From Kingdonia uniflora (lineage: Eukaryota > Streptophyta > Magnoliopsida > Ranunculales > Circaeasteraceae), in the NCBI GenBank assembly GCA_014058105.1, contig JACGCM010002657.1:62001-126000 (forward strand): a stretch of DNA of 64,000 bases, in the 5' to 3' direction. Positions 22,694 to 33,939 of the stretch are shown one piece after another. Made by a program: the position numbers and the translations under genes. The number at the start of each line of letters is the position of its first letter. The stretch's first letter is position 1. Under the pieces are notes generated by a model that saw only the letters and a program-made list of their open reading frames with translations, was not told the origin of the DNA and did no database searches.

Positions 22694-22853
22694 CTGCACG
22701 AATAAAAGAATACAATACAGGAAGGGATGGAAGGAAAAGGAACCAGAAAGAAATACGATAAAATGCGCAAAATCCTAAAAGAATTGATCCTAACTCCGTC
22801 TAAAGAATAACTCGTCATATGATTTGCAAGAACAGAGATAGGGATTAACCTAG

Positions 22854-22865
22854 GCTCTGATACCA
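22854..22865 (-). other. Primer-binding site (initiator Met tRNA)
   Basis: Minus strand reads TGGTATCAGAGC four bases after the LTR end, the classic plant iMet primer site. Confidence 0.92.
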
Positions 22866-22869
22866 AGTC

Positions 22870-25350
22870 TATCACACCCCAAAATCCAATAATCAGTAAG
22901 CTTGACCAATTACTAGATTCGAAGCTGTGCAGGTCGGGGAATCTACAGATTTGCCCTATGAACAACCGATTCATAGACAAGTTTAGGCTCAGTCATTCAC
23001 TTAAAGCAATTATCATCAGAGTAAAGAAAGAATAATAAAGCGGAAGTAAGATATATATATACATATCATACTGAAATAAGAATACAATAACTCGAATAAA
23101 GTACTGCTACATATGCTGAGATCACATACAAGAATGTCTAAACTAAAAAAGAAATACAGCGGCAAAACTGGCTCTAATCAGGCTGAAGCTCACAGTAATC
23201 CAAGCTACTCAACCTCTGAAAAGGGGAGAACAAGGCGAGAGTGAGCAAAACCACGGCTCACTAATGCCCAACAAAGCTAAATAACATACTAATATAACAG
23301 GTACAAAGAAGGTGGAAGAGGTGAATGAGATAAAGAAAGTTTTAAGGTAAAAGAATAGTAAACTAAGTGACTATGATCCAGATAATAGAGTTATTAGAGC
23401 AAAAGAATCGAAATAGGATATTAGAGAAAAGGAATAGTGGTAAGGAATAATGATAAGTGATGATGATATGATATGACATGATGAACTGGGATAATCCCAC
23501 AATTATCCCAAATGCAGAATGCTTTAATGTTTTAAAACGTGTTCACAATCCAATTATAATATTAGTTGATCAACTACTGGCATGTTTATCTTAAAGAGAT
23601 CTGTTAAGGGGATACAATGGGTACGATTTTTGTCAAGCTCGACCAACCTAATTGATACTCACTTGATCAAAGTGGTTTGAGCTTTTCAACCCACGGAGCC
23701 AAAGTCTAAACTTTATTTTCATTCCAAAGAATTTTAACCTCACCGAGGATGAGTCTATCACCGGATTTAGACTGTCTCATAACTTCCCATACTCCCGGAT
23801 GCGTATTAAATGTATGATAGTGTTCACAGCCAGTTCTTTACCTACTATTTTAACTCGATTTAGGACTCCTGCGATCCTATCGGAGGTTAACCGATGTAGA
23901 GCTGTGTTATGTATCCGATCTCGCTAAGTTAAAAGAATTTTACATAATATAAAGATGCAACAGATCCCAAGCATCAAAACATAAAAGTCCTAATCCCGGC
24001 ATCACACATAAGACGACCACCTGCAAAAGAGTACGGCAAACAATCCTAACAGCAGAAAGAACAGCGACTCAGTTGCACCATCTAAACTTAGATGAGACAG
24101 CAACCTAAACGTCACCACATCTAACCAACATCAGTCTCTAGAAAACCAAAACCAAAACCAACAACAAGAACACAACTACGTGAATACCACACTAACAGCT
24201 TCTAACTAAACCCAAAGTCTATTACAAACTAAAAACCAAGTTACAGAATAACTAACATATAGGTTAGCAACTTAAACTGAGAAATACAATATCAGACCAT
24301 AACTAAATCTCATGTACCACTCTACACAGAGTACTACTCTAATCAGCATCTATTAACTAGTAGAGGAATTTAGAAATGAAGGGGAATCGTCTAATAATAA
24401 TCTCATGTCCTGACGAAACTAAAACCGGAAATTCGAAACCCAAATTAGCGATTCGGCTAACGGAACACAGGACAAGCTACAACAGATAATCATAACAATA
24501 ATTAATCAAATAATCCTGGAAACTGATCAATAACCCAAACCCTAGAAATCAACCCAACCTCTAATCGAACAAAAAGAACAAAAAGGAATAGGGAAATTAC
24601 TCATCAAGGATAAGGGTGAAGATCACGGTGAGGAATCGGCGAGCGAGGGAACGGATTTGATTTGAATTTGGGGAAGAGAGGATTCTGATTTTGGGGAGAG
24701 AGAGTGAGAGAGGATTCCAAACAAATAACCCAAAAGAAAAGAGAAGAAAGACAAAATAAAATAAGGAATACGATGGTCGTTCGAACGAATGCTAAAGTCC
24801 TTCGAACGACTAAAGCCAAAAAGGATAGAAACCCTAAAAACACAACAATCGTTCGAAAGGTCATTCGAACGAGGACATTTCCTTGGGCCAGCACTCCAGG
24901 TGAAATGTCAAAACGTTTGATAGGTCTTTCGAATGAGAACTGGGTTGTGCGAATGGACGCAAAAGTCATTCGAACGACTAGGAGATCTTGGGCCAAGTTC
25001 CAGGAGATAAGTCGACTCATTCGAACGAATATGAACCTCGTTCGAATGACTACTAGAAAATCCCAAATTCTCCCTGATCCACACGAACACCCAAATACTG
25101 AAACAACCCACACACAAATACCACAGCAACAACAACAACGACTCTACCAACCCAAGCACGAATCCCCGAACACGAAACACAACCTCAACTGCCCAAAAAC
25201 AGCCAAAACCACCGAAACACAGAATGAGGGGAAAGAAGAATTCAAAGCCCTGATAAATGCAATGTAATACTGATTCATGATGAATGGTATTGGATGCATG
25301 ATGAATGATAATAATAAACTTAAATAATAATAAATATATGAGTCACTACA
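22870..25350 (-). repeat. Gypsy 5' LTR
   Basis: Pairs with 15530-17990. Its inner terminal base pair is changed (TATCACACCCC instead of TGTCACGCCCC), a C-to-T type change on the element's sense strand. It contains the same TTCGAA palindrome array (24775-25055). Confidence 0.92.
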
Positions 25351-25355
25351 ATTTT

Positions 25356-26305
25356 GCTCTGCTCGAATAAGATCTTGTTTGAATAAGAGTTAGTATCTAT
25401 TCGAACATTTTCATTCCGAACTATGTTTGTTAGAATAGAACTTTGGTCTTGCTCTAATAAAAGTTATTCTTTTCGAATAGACTATTTCTCTGTTCTAATA
25501 CATTACCTGAGAACTTAGTTATTCAAATAGCTTTTTGTTCTGTTTGTATAAAACTTGTTTTGTTCGAATAAACCATTTCTTTATTCGAACAAATTGTTAC
25601 AAAACTTTATTTGCTCGAATGGGATCTTGGTCCTGCTCTAATAGAAATTGTTTTATTCGAATAGACTTTGTATCTATTTGAATAGAGGATGGGTTTTTAG
25701 TTTTTCAATTTAAGATATCCTTTCATTTCTCATAACTCACCTCTTCCAAAACCTATTTTTTGAGGGCTTGAATTTTTAGTGAAAGAAGAGATTTTTTTGA
25801 GTGGATCAAACAAGAACTAACAATTTAAACTTGAATCAATCATTGAATCACAAGCCCAATTCATAATTTGAAGAACTTGTGAGATTCAAGATTGAAAGCT
25901 TTGACGTAAGATTGAAGCAAGACGTTGCCAGAACAAAGGCATTGCGAGAGCGCGGAATTAATTGCGAGGAGATCAATTATAAGAAAGGTAACCACGGGAT
26001 GTGTTTATCGAGTCTGTAAGTAATTGAATTCTTATAAAAAAAATCAATAGTAGACTGTTTAGCTGTCGGGTGATTCGACAGCGACCTGTGGGTTTTTCCC
26101 CTGAGAAAGATTTTCTACAAGGTTAAAATTCTTTGGTCTTGTGTTTAATTTATAATTTCTTGTTGACACTAGATAATTAAATCAATTTGAATTAGGTTAA
26201 GGTTAGAACATTAATTTAAATGAATTTGGACCTACTGTTTTTGACCTAAATTAATCAAAATCGGTTAATCTCAAGTAATCAATTATTTTACCTTGAGATT
26301 CACCA
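25356..26305 (+). repeat. SIRE LTR 2, second part
   Basis: Continues the LTR interrupted at 15529. It is rich in TTCGAA/TCGAATA motifs (25370-25690) and ends ATTCACCA before the target duplication ATCCTTC. The stretch ATCGAGTC...TGTTTATCGACA-like corresponds to 34745-34830 in the second SIRE copy. Confidence 0.8.
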
Positions 26306-27488
26306 ATCCTTCACAATCTTACTCATCTCAATCTGAAGACCCCGGGGTTGTAGATGGACAAAAAGGTAAAGGCAAACGTCGCTCGACTAAGAAAAATGCC
26401 AATGGAGGGGCGGGGTCTTAGTTGTTGAAATAGACGGGCATTCAAAACAAAAATCTTGCAAAAGCTTAAATTCATATCTCAGGGGATAAAATTAAAAGCA
26501 ACAACCAACAACCAACAACTTGATGTTTTTTGGTACTCAGTTTTGGATCCATTTCATGATTTTGTGAACAAGATGGTAAATTGGTTGAGCGTACAGTGTC
26601 ATTTTTGAAAAATTATTGGCCGGATATGTATCGTGCTTGTAAGGTTTATGGTACTTGTTTAAAAAATGCAATTCAAGGTCCCAAAAGCGATATGCAATAA
26701 GGAAATTTGGTAAGTAATTCTACATTCGTCATTACTAATAAATTATAAACTCTTTTTACCAAAATTATGTATTTTTTTTATTATCATAATCTATTTTATA
26801 GGACGATGCCGCCAAAACGATTTATGAAGTACGTGGTAAAGGCAAATGGGTGTATAAAGAAGCTTATAAAGTTTTAAGACATCAATGTTGGAAAATCTTG
26901 CAAGACCAACACCCGGACACTTTAGCTCGCAATATGTGAATGAAGCAAATATCAAGTTCTAGCCCAGGAATGTCTACTCCCGCAATACCCAACACACCCA
27001 TTGGCTTCAACATTGACTCTTTAGTACTTAACATGTATATGGAGACGGAACATCCCAGCGGTATCAAAAGTGCTAAACTAAAGAAAAATAATTAAAAAAG
27101 ACAAAATCTTCTCATTAAACGCCAAAATATACTTATTAATCGCCTTCACCGAATGGAGAAGAAAAAGAAGAGTATGTTGCCGAGAGAGATAAGAAGAAAG
27201 AAGAGTATATATTTAAGAGAGATAGAAAGAAGAAAGAGAGAAGCTTGTATTATGGAGTTAAGAGAAAGGAATAGAAAGGCCGTGGTGAATTTAGAAGCTC
27301 AATTTCAAGCCTAAAATGATCAAAATATAAAAGTGATGGACATGCCAACTTTGGACGACACTTAAAAGGTTTATTGGGAGGCACAAGGTAATGCGGTTAT
27401 AGCGAGAATGTTTAAAGCTAATAATAATAATACCTTAGATACTCTAGCCGAAAAATCTTATTTTGGAAGTTTTGCTGTATTTTGGTGA
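26306..27488 (+). pseudogene. Harbinger ORF1 (Myb/NAM-like), 3' part
   Basis: Resumes the ORF1 frame after the SIRE element: SEDPGVVDGQKGKGKRRSTK, then FLKNYWPDMYRACKVYGTCL, a probable intron (about 26711-26801, GGTAAGTAAT to TATAG), AYKVLRHQCWKILQDQHPD, TPAIPNTPIGFNIDSL and a basic, coiled-coil end (MELRERNRKAVVNLEAQFQ, VYWEAQGNAVIARMF) to TGA 27488. This order matches the Myb-like second protein of PIF/Harbinger. Stops occur at 26697, 26937 and in the C-terminal part. Confidence 0.72.
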
Positions 27489-27726
27489 TTCTTGTTTAAG
27501 AAGTTTGGTTGTACCTTATTTAAGAAGTTTGGTATATTTTGTTTAAAAAGTTTGGTATATTTTAAATAATAGAATATTGTTAAGAAAGATTAGTTTTTTT
27601 TAATTATTTTCTATTTAAATTTATATTAAAATTAAAATTAATTTCTTAAATAAATTTCATAAAAGTGCTTAGTTGAAAATACATAAAATTAAAATAAAGT
27701 TGTGCTTACATTACAATTACATATAA

Positions 27727-29023
27727 TTAAAAATGGTAGTTGTTTTCGTAATACTTCCACAAATGCATAATGAGATAATTTTGAATTGTCATATACTTAT
27801 CCGAACTTGTCATCTTATCGTACTTCGCAATGTATCCTTATAAAATGACTTCTTCCTGATTCAAGTCAATTGGGTTAGGGTCTAAGACAAAATGCTCGGT
27901 TAGTAAGCTTACTCTGTACCTATTGCGCTCTTCCTCGACGATCATGTTATGCATATTTATACATAATTGAAGGACACCGAAAGATCATTCTACATCTTTT
28001 TGATATTACTCTTGTTGCATGGCAAAATATTTTTCTGCATTATCTTAGGGAAACTGTAAGGTTTGAACAAGCGTTGCCCATTTTGGATATATACCATCTG
28101 CCAAGTAGTATCCTATGTCATATGGTTTCCCATTGACTTCAAAGCTACAAGGTGGAGATCCTATGTCATATGGTTTCCCATTGACTTCAAAGCTACAAGG
28201 TGGAGAACAACCAAGACAATGATCTCGAAAGAGATGCGATTGATGAAAGACATTTACGTCGTTGTTGGAACCATGCATTCTAAAAAAATTGTGCCATATC
28301 CATAAATCATGAGAAGCCACCACTTCCAAAATGACTGTTGGTATTTTCTTATACCCGTTGTATTGACCCGCCCAAGCTGTGGGGCAAGCATGCCGAGAAA
28401 TCCACGCTTCTCAGCAATATACAATAACCATTGTATATCGTCTGGAGTTGGCAATCTCAAATACTCTATACCGAATTACCTGATCATCGCATTACAAAAT
28501 CTTATAAGGGACTCAATTGTTGTGCTCTCTACAACTTGAGCATATTCATTATAGTTATCCACTGATACTCCTAATACAAGCATACGGAATACCGCCATAA
28601 GTTTTTAGTGAGGCGTTAAACACAAAATATTTGCATAATTTTGCTCCCGAGCAAAAAACTTATCATAAGCAACACCGCATTCAAAATACATTCAAAAAAT
28701 CCTCGACTCATACAGAATCTCTGTCATAAATGTTCACTTCTGTAAACATTTTTATCATGGAGGTAGTCGTGCATGAGTAGCTTATGATGGGATACACAAG
28801 AGCAATTTATGGTTTTATGCCCGATAATCGAACTGACACAAATTCCAGAAGATTCTGTTTCCCGTAATTCATCCATTTCGGCTTAATTACTCAATTTCTC
28901 CATCTTAATCATATCAATAATGTTGTCATCACTATAATCGGATAAAGATTCATTGATATCCTCTTCCTCTTCCTCCTCGGATGAAGAATCGATGAAAATA
29001 TCAAGAACCGCCTTGAAATTCAT
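27727..29023 (-). pseudogene. PIF/Harbinger DDE transposase
   Basis: Minus-strand frame from ATG 29023 (acidic N-terminus IDSSSEEEEEDINESLSDYS), through CVSHHKLLMHDYL, LMAVFRMLVLGVSVDNYNEY and ESTTIESLIRFCNAM, RLPTPDDIQWLLYIAEKRGF, to the catalytic domain: VASHDLWIWHNFF, GSNNDVNV (second Asp), YYLADGIYPKWATLV, KDVE-stop-SFGVLQ (third acidic residue followed by a stop) and INMHNMIVEEERN. The segment with the first Asp (normally GS.DCMHW.W) is deleted between GFLGML and CPTAW at about 28395. A 48 bp in-frame duplication lies at 28111-28206. A second deletion removes the block between SFGVLQ and MHNMI. Convergent with ORF1, 238 bp apart. Confidence 0.85.
28111..28206. repeat. 48 bp tandem duplication inside transposase
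   Basis: TCCTATGTCATATGGTTTCC... through AAGGTGGAGA occurs twice without change. It is 16 codons long and repeats PPCSFEVNGKPYDI in the protein. Confidence 0.95.
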
Positions 29024-29197
29024 CGGATACGGCACACAACTATAATTGAAAATGGAATAGGATATTGGAATTGGTTATGGGATAGTATAAGCCTAAATAT
29101 TTGGTCTATATATTACCTTTACCTAATAGAGCTATTGGAAACAAAATATAGTCGTAAGACACAAAATATAGCTGTTAGGAACAAAATATTGCCGTAT

Positions 29198-29309
29198 GAA
29201 AAAAAAATTACTCAGCGCAACTGGCACCTAAAACAGAGGCGCCTGATTGAATTTTTTTAATCAGGCACCTCTGTCTTAGGCACCTGTTACGCTGAGTAAT
29301 TTTTTTTTC
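29198..29309. repeat. Long near-perfect hairpin with GGCGCC-type arms
   Basis: Arms of about 52 bases: AAAAATTACTCAGCG, GGCACCTAARACAGAGG and CGCCTGATT are mirrored as complements after a short TTTTTTT loop, with only a few mismatches. It lies about 175 bp upstream of the transposase start codon. Confidence 0.9.
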
Positions 29310-29843
29310 CTGGAACAAAGCTGCATGACTTGAAATACCATAAACCAATGGCTTAAAAAACAACATTTTGAAGCAATGCAATAGGCAAATGCAAATCCAA
29401 ATAGCTCAAATTAAGTCTCCAAGTTAGCTTTAACCTCATATAATAGGAATGGTATAATTTAGTAATATACTCAGATTGGTGCCTGCATAAAACATAATCA
29501 ATAAACAAGCTATCATAGAATCCTAAAAGGTACTAGGAGGCCAATATCATGGGAGGCCTGTTATTCCTACCTTCCAAAATAATTCCTGAAAGAAAAGAGA
29601 TTGACTCTGAAAAGGATAAGCAATGCCAATAATTTCTGCAGGCATCAGCCAATGTGAGTAATAAATAATAAACCTAATGCACCCATTCATTCATAATCCT
29701 AAAAGGCCACTCCTTAAGATTAAAAATATTATCATACCACTCAAAAGTGAGAATCAAAAGCAACTACGCAATAGCCAATGAAGAAAAAGTGCAAGCACTA
29801 AGCAATATATGAAAGATACCCAACTTAAATTATGCATTCATAT
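29310..29843 (-). other. AT-rich stretch, probably captured SPL intron
   Basis: No ORF. It follows, in sense, the end of the SBP-box exon on the minus strand, so it is likely intron 1 of the captured SPL gene up to the hairpin. Inference from position only. Confidence 0.35.
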
Positions 29844-30067
29844 CTGCTACATTGTTGGCAGAAGCCGTTGCTTCTGACCACCAACTATCACCCTTGGAGT
29901 CTTTGAGTGATCTTCACAGACCTTATGGCATCTATGGTAATCTCTACATTTATTAAGATCAGCAGTACAACCTTCAACCAAAGATGAAACAACTTGAACT
30001 CCATCATTAGGAGTTCTAGACCTCTTCAATGATCCTTCCCCAAAATACCCAAACTCTACTTATCATT
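29844..30067 (-). pseudogene. SPL (SQUAMOSA promoter-binding-like) exon fragment
   Basis: Minus strand encodes the first half of an SBP domain, the plant-specific zinc DNA-binding domain that recognises GTAC cores: EGCTADLNKCRDYHRCHKVC then EDHSKTPRVIVGGQKQR. It is preceded by FGYFGEGSLKRSRTPNDG, a typical SPL lead-in. After QR an extra base shifts the frame; the expected FCQQCSR is readable in the next frame. The exon stops exactly where SPL genes have their conserved intron, but the donor reads AG|AT instead of AG|GT. The first cysteine is serine (SSLVEGC), and RR becomes RC in the YHRRHK motif. It sits between Harbinger transposase and PMD genes on the same strand, so it looks like a captured host exon. 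Confidence 0.85.
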
Positions 30068-30400
30068 TCCAATCAGTCAGACTATTATATCGCTTACACA
30101 GTTACACCCCCACTGTTTATCTTACAATTCTGTCAAACCAAAAGAATCGCACACAAATCACAACCAATCAAACAACTTCAGGTCTGAAAACATTAAACAA
30201 ATTCCACAAAAACCCAAAAAAAACTAACTTTGGTCAGAGATCAAAATTCAGAAATAAGAAGCAAGAAACCATAAAGTAGAATGATGGATCCCTATAAACA
30301 CAATTGCACTCTTGCATTAAATTTAGCATCGTAAAAAGAGCATAAAGCAGTCACTTTATGACAATAACCATAAAAAAATACTAAACAAGCTATCATAGAT
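30068..30400. other. Spacer, possible SPL upstream exon or leader
   Basis: No recognisable coding. Pyrimidine-rich on the plus strand, so purine-rich in the sense of the SPL fragment. May hold its N-terminal or leader part. Confidence 0.3.
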
Positions 30401-32763
30401 ATTGTCTATATTGTTGAATGATGATGTTCTCTCATAGATCTTAGAATATTTTGATTTAGACTTAACATCATGACAATAACAATAAACCAATACCATTCAT
30501 TAAAAAGATCCCCGCGTACTTCTTGATCATCGGGGAGGAGTGGCCCCACCTTGAGATGTCCTTCCCCATGAACCCCTCCCCCTTGAACCTCTCCCCTAGA
30601 AGTCCCCGCTTGAGAAAATCCCACTTCACCTTCGTCATCTTCCCAATCGACTGCAACCCCCTGAAATATACAAAGTTATGTCATTATTAATTAAAACTAG
30701 AAATCTTAATTAAACATAAATTATTAAATAAGTGGCTCAAACAACTTACTTCTCCATCTAAATAGTCATTCAATTGGGAAAGACGGTACTCTGCACGTCT
30801 CATGTCGGTAGTCAAATGTGTAATGCAACTCTGGTCATGAAGGTATTAAGCCTTCAAATCTATGGTCCTATCAAGTGTAAGCTTCCGCATATCCTTAGTC
30901 ATAGCAAAAAAATCATATCATGTTTGCACGTCTACAATAGAGGTCATAGCAATAGTGGAAATAGTATGCCATGTGTCCCATGTGGCGACCCTAACTCCAT
31001 AACCCATCCAGGGTAATCACCAAGCCGTGGGGGAAGGATTTGTGTCTCCTGAGTAGAAAAATCTCTAGTGGAAAACTCAACATGTGGAAAGGTAACTCCG
31101 CATGTCAAAGTATCAAGGCCTAGGATGTCAATGTTGCCACACCTCACACTGTCTAACATGAGTGCATCATGTAAAACATGCCTCCAGTAGGCATCATAAT
31201 CGACATGATGACCCACAATATAATGTTGTGCTTCGATCCAGCCCGTTGCTAGGAGGGACGAACCACATCGGGACTCGAGAAGCAATGGAGTTCTGCCAGA
31301 GGGTCGTAAGGCATTGCTTGATGCTCTAGTTGAGCCCAACAATGATCCCCAAGATATCAATCATATCTACCAAATGGGCTTTGCAGGAGTACTCTTTTAT
31401 GACAGATATTACCGGCGATGATTACCTTCCGCTTTAGTGTATCCTTCATATTTCTAAAGGGGTTCCATTGTATGTTTTTAATTGAACGCAAATCCAGTTG
31501 TTACCACATTAGTGCTAGATAATGTTTAACTTTTTTTCTTGTAAGTTTTTGTCTTTTAGTGTGCTCGGCTGACATCCTTGGCTAAAAATTATCCAACCTA
31601 TTATCTATCAAAATATGATAGCCTATGTAACAATACTTGTAGCACTATTATTGTAGTAGATAAAATTTTTTATTATTTTCAAAATAAACTTAAACAAAAA
31701 TAAATAACTAGAACTATTAATTAAAAATATTATACCTCGATCAATTGGAAAAGGCCGCCGATGCATTTTACATCCTATTTTGACACTTGGCTAAGGCAGT
31801 AGTAGAGATGTTCTAATATAGTAGAGCTGAATTTGATCGTAGGTCCATTTTTCTCAATGAGGACAATTGGACGCAACAACTCTAGTCGAGCCCAACTCTT
31901 CGAGTTCCTAAATAAGATACCTCCAAAGTACAATAGCATAAATGTTATAAAGATTGTATTAGTATTAACGGTATCTTTGATGTTTACTTTGGTATGGTCA
32001 AGCTAAGTCTGGAGGTGAGAAAAACTAATACATCCCTTTTCATAATCTTTAGACTCCATATTGGGGAAAATTGTTAAGGCGTTACCGTATTCCGTGTATG
32101 ACTCATTCAATACCACCGGCTCTTCTGTCCCTATACCTATCCTAGTATGCACCGTAAAATCTCTAGGCGTGATCCCTATCTCTCCACAAGGTAGGTAAAA
32201 TGTGTGAGTGGTTGCCCACCAATGCTCAACCATCGACACTTTTACTTATTTGCCGAAGTTCCCAATTTTACAATAAAATAAACTCATCAAATTTGTATAC
32301 TTTAATTTTAGCTTCAAGTGAGGTACCTCAATAAGTATTAAGTACATTTCAAGGAGCTTGACTAACATCGATCTACATTTAAATCCAACTCGAGCCTGTA
32401 ACGGCATTAATAAACACAAATAAAAATATCTAAACTAAATTCTACCAGAAGAAAATACTTTAAAATAATTATAAAAAAAATAATTTACTAATTTATGTTA
32501 TTTCAACTTACCGATGTAGTAGCAACTGATATGGACAAATGACACTTCCCATCTGGTTGTGTGAGTTGCCGAAAGTTATGTGGTTCATAATTTTGTGAGA
32601 GAGGTGGAGGAGGTTCAGTGGAGACATTGAGTTCTTCGTAAGTGATTTTCCACTTCTTACCTGATAAAAATTATATTTGGGAAACGTAATCTTCGCTTTC
32701 ATCGGTCTCGAATTCCTCCTCATCGTCGGTTCCATCATATTCTTCCTCCGCTAACAACATTGT
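30401..32763 (-). pseudogene. Plant mobile domain (PMD/MAIN-like) gene, degenerate
   Basis: Minus-strand gene in several exons. Exon 1 near 32763-32650 is acidic (LLAEEEYDGTDDEEEFETDE). Next comes KKWKITYEELNVSTEPPPPL (32508-32650), then VEHWWATTHTFYLPCGEIGI and LNESYTEYGNALTIFPNMES (32003-32239), which match the W..TH.FHLP.GE core of the plant mobile domain. The 30944-31490 block has WNPF.NMKDTLKRKVIIAG, WIEAQHYIVGHHVDYDAYWR and PRLGDYPGWVMELGSPHG. The last exon, 30401-30660, is glycine-rich (GEVQGGGVHGEGHLKVGPLL). PMD proteins occur in both host silencing factors and plant transposons; the setting here indicates the latter. Frames are broken several times. Confidence 0.7.
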
Positions 32764-33590
32764 CAAATCCTGTATGAAAGATAAATACCAATTTATATAA
32801 TGACCACCACAATACCAATTTATATAAACCAAGCAAAAACTTGACAATATTAAGGAATCTTGTAAGGATGTTAATAGACTTGCTTAGGATAAAAACTGTT
32901 ACCAAAGCACTAATTTATTGCATGGTAAGCTATAAAGAATAAGCTCAAAACAAGGGATTTTTTGGTTAAAATTAGCAAGCTGAAGAGATCATGCTACTCA
33001 TTTTGTGACTCTTAATATAAGAATAGAGACCGTCTCTATTTCAAATGTACATTCTCCAATCTCATCTAGTCCAAGGAAATTACTAGCCTGAGGTACTCTA
33101 GAACTGTATTTAGATGGGATGCAGAAAATCAATGGATTATAAGAATAGCTATAGTTGGCCATACAAGAGTTAAACTTCTCAAAAGTGCCTTCTCAACAGT
33201 TGTCTATCATGTATGGCTATAGAGAAATACAAGACATTTCAATAATGAATCAAATACTGCTGATATTATCTCTGGAAATATCTTCTTTGAAGCCTCATAC
33301 AGGTGTAAAGCTTTTAGTCATAACTCCAGCAGCTTAATCTGTAGCATTACTCCAACAATTTAATCCTAGCATAATATATCAACAAATTCAAGCCTAAATT
33401 CAACATATTAAAGGAGGCTTGATTCAACAAATTCAAGCCTAAATTCCAACTACTATAATACCCTAAATATAACAACTATAATCCAACAACTATAATACCC
33501 TAAATTCAGCAACTATAATCCAACAACTAATACCTTAAATTCTACCATGCAATCAGCTCACAACACCCTAACCTATTAAATCATAGTACT
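32764..33590. other. AT-rich spacer, probably first intron of PMD gene
   Basis: No ORF recognised. A leader-like exon in the transposon end (about 33720-33617 on the minus strand) finishes GTTGTCAG|GTATCTCTC, a good donor, and PMD coding starts near 32763. Several ACAACTATAATCCAACAACTA-type short repeats occur at 33400-33540. Confidence 0.4.
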
Positions 33591-33939
33591 TACCTAAATT
33601 AGAAAGAGAGAGATACCTGACAACAAATGAGACTTAATTTGATTGAATGGAACTATTGAAGCTCGACCCCAAACTCTGTAAGTCTCTTTCTCCCTTTTGA
33701 TTTGGTTTAATTTGTGAAGAGAGAAGATAGATTCGCCTTAAGGTTTCAGACTATCAGGCGCCTAAGACTTTGGCGCCTAATTGAAAAAAAATAAGTTGGG
33801 CGCCTAAATTTTAGGCACCTGCTTATTTATTCAAATAGGTACCCAAGTGTTATGCGCCAATTGGAATTAACTTAAAATCCATGTCAGGTACTATTAGAGG
33901 AAATAGAGCCTCACAGACTTGGATTTGACTTTTTCTTAA
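33590..33939 (-). repeat. Harbinger right subterminal region
   Basis: Inverted relative to 13808-14060. It holds GGCGCCTAA-type inverted repeats around A tracts (33750-33870), then leader-like CTTCTCTCTTCACAAATTAA (minus strand, about 33720). Confidence 0.6.

Larger units (their letters stand above)
15530..25350 (-). mobile_element. Chromodomain Ty3/gypsy retrotransposon (Tekay/Del-like), near full length
   Basis: Complete structure on the minus strand: LTRs of 2461 and 2481 bp, target duplication ATTTT on both sides (15525-15529, 25351-25355), initiator-Met primer site, then gag, protease, RT, RNase H, integrase and a chromodomain-like C-terminus in that order. Long LTRs and the C-terminal chromodomain point to the Tekay/Del chromoviruses. 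All domains carry stops, and catalytic positions are lost in integrase, so this copy is inactive. It is the innermost, hence youngest, of three nested insertions. Confidence 0.92.
14461..26305. mobile_element. SIRE-type Ty1/copia element, internally deleted and split
   Basis: Bounded by ATCCTTC on both sides (14454-14460 and 26306-26312), the target duplication within Harbinger ORF1. LTR 1 survives only as 14461-14612; LTR 2 is 15291-15529 plus 25356-26305. Between them 14613-15290 keeps the element's 3' non-coding part with several GGGGGAG runs and a polypurine tract (AAAGGAGGAGA, 15279-15289). Gag and pol are absent. The LTR matches the SIRE LTR at 34052 (GTTTGTYTCATTYYGTGT, AACA(A/G)GTAAG). 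Confidence 0.8.

Noticed and set aside
24704..25267. Long plus-strand open frame (187 codons) and a 169-codon minus frame over it
   Set aside because: Both lie entirely in the gypsy LTR and arise from the TTCGAACGA palindrome array, which keeps frames open on both strands (RTTR-type runs). No protein family; the corresponding frames at 17554-17838 differ.
32003..32239. First considered as a stand-alone small gene
   Set aside because: It contains the core PMD motif and is flanked by further PMD blocks in the same order and strand, so it is one exon of the larger gene.
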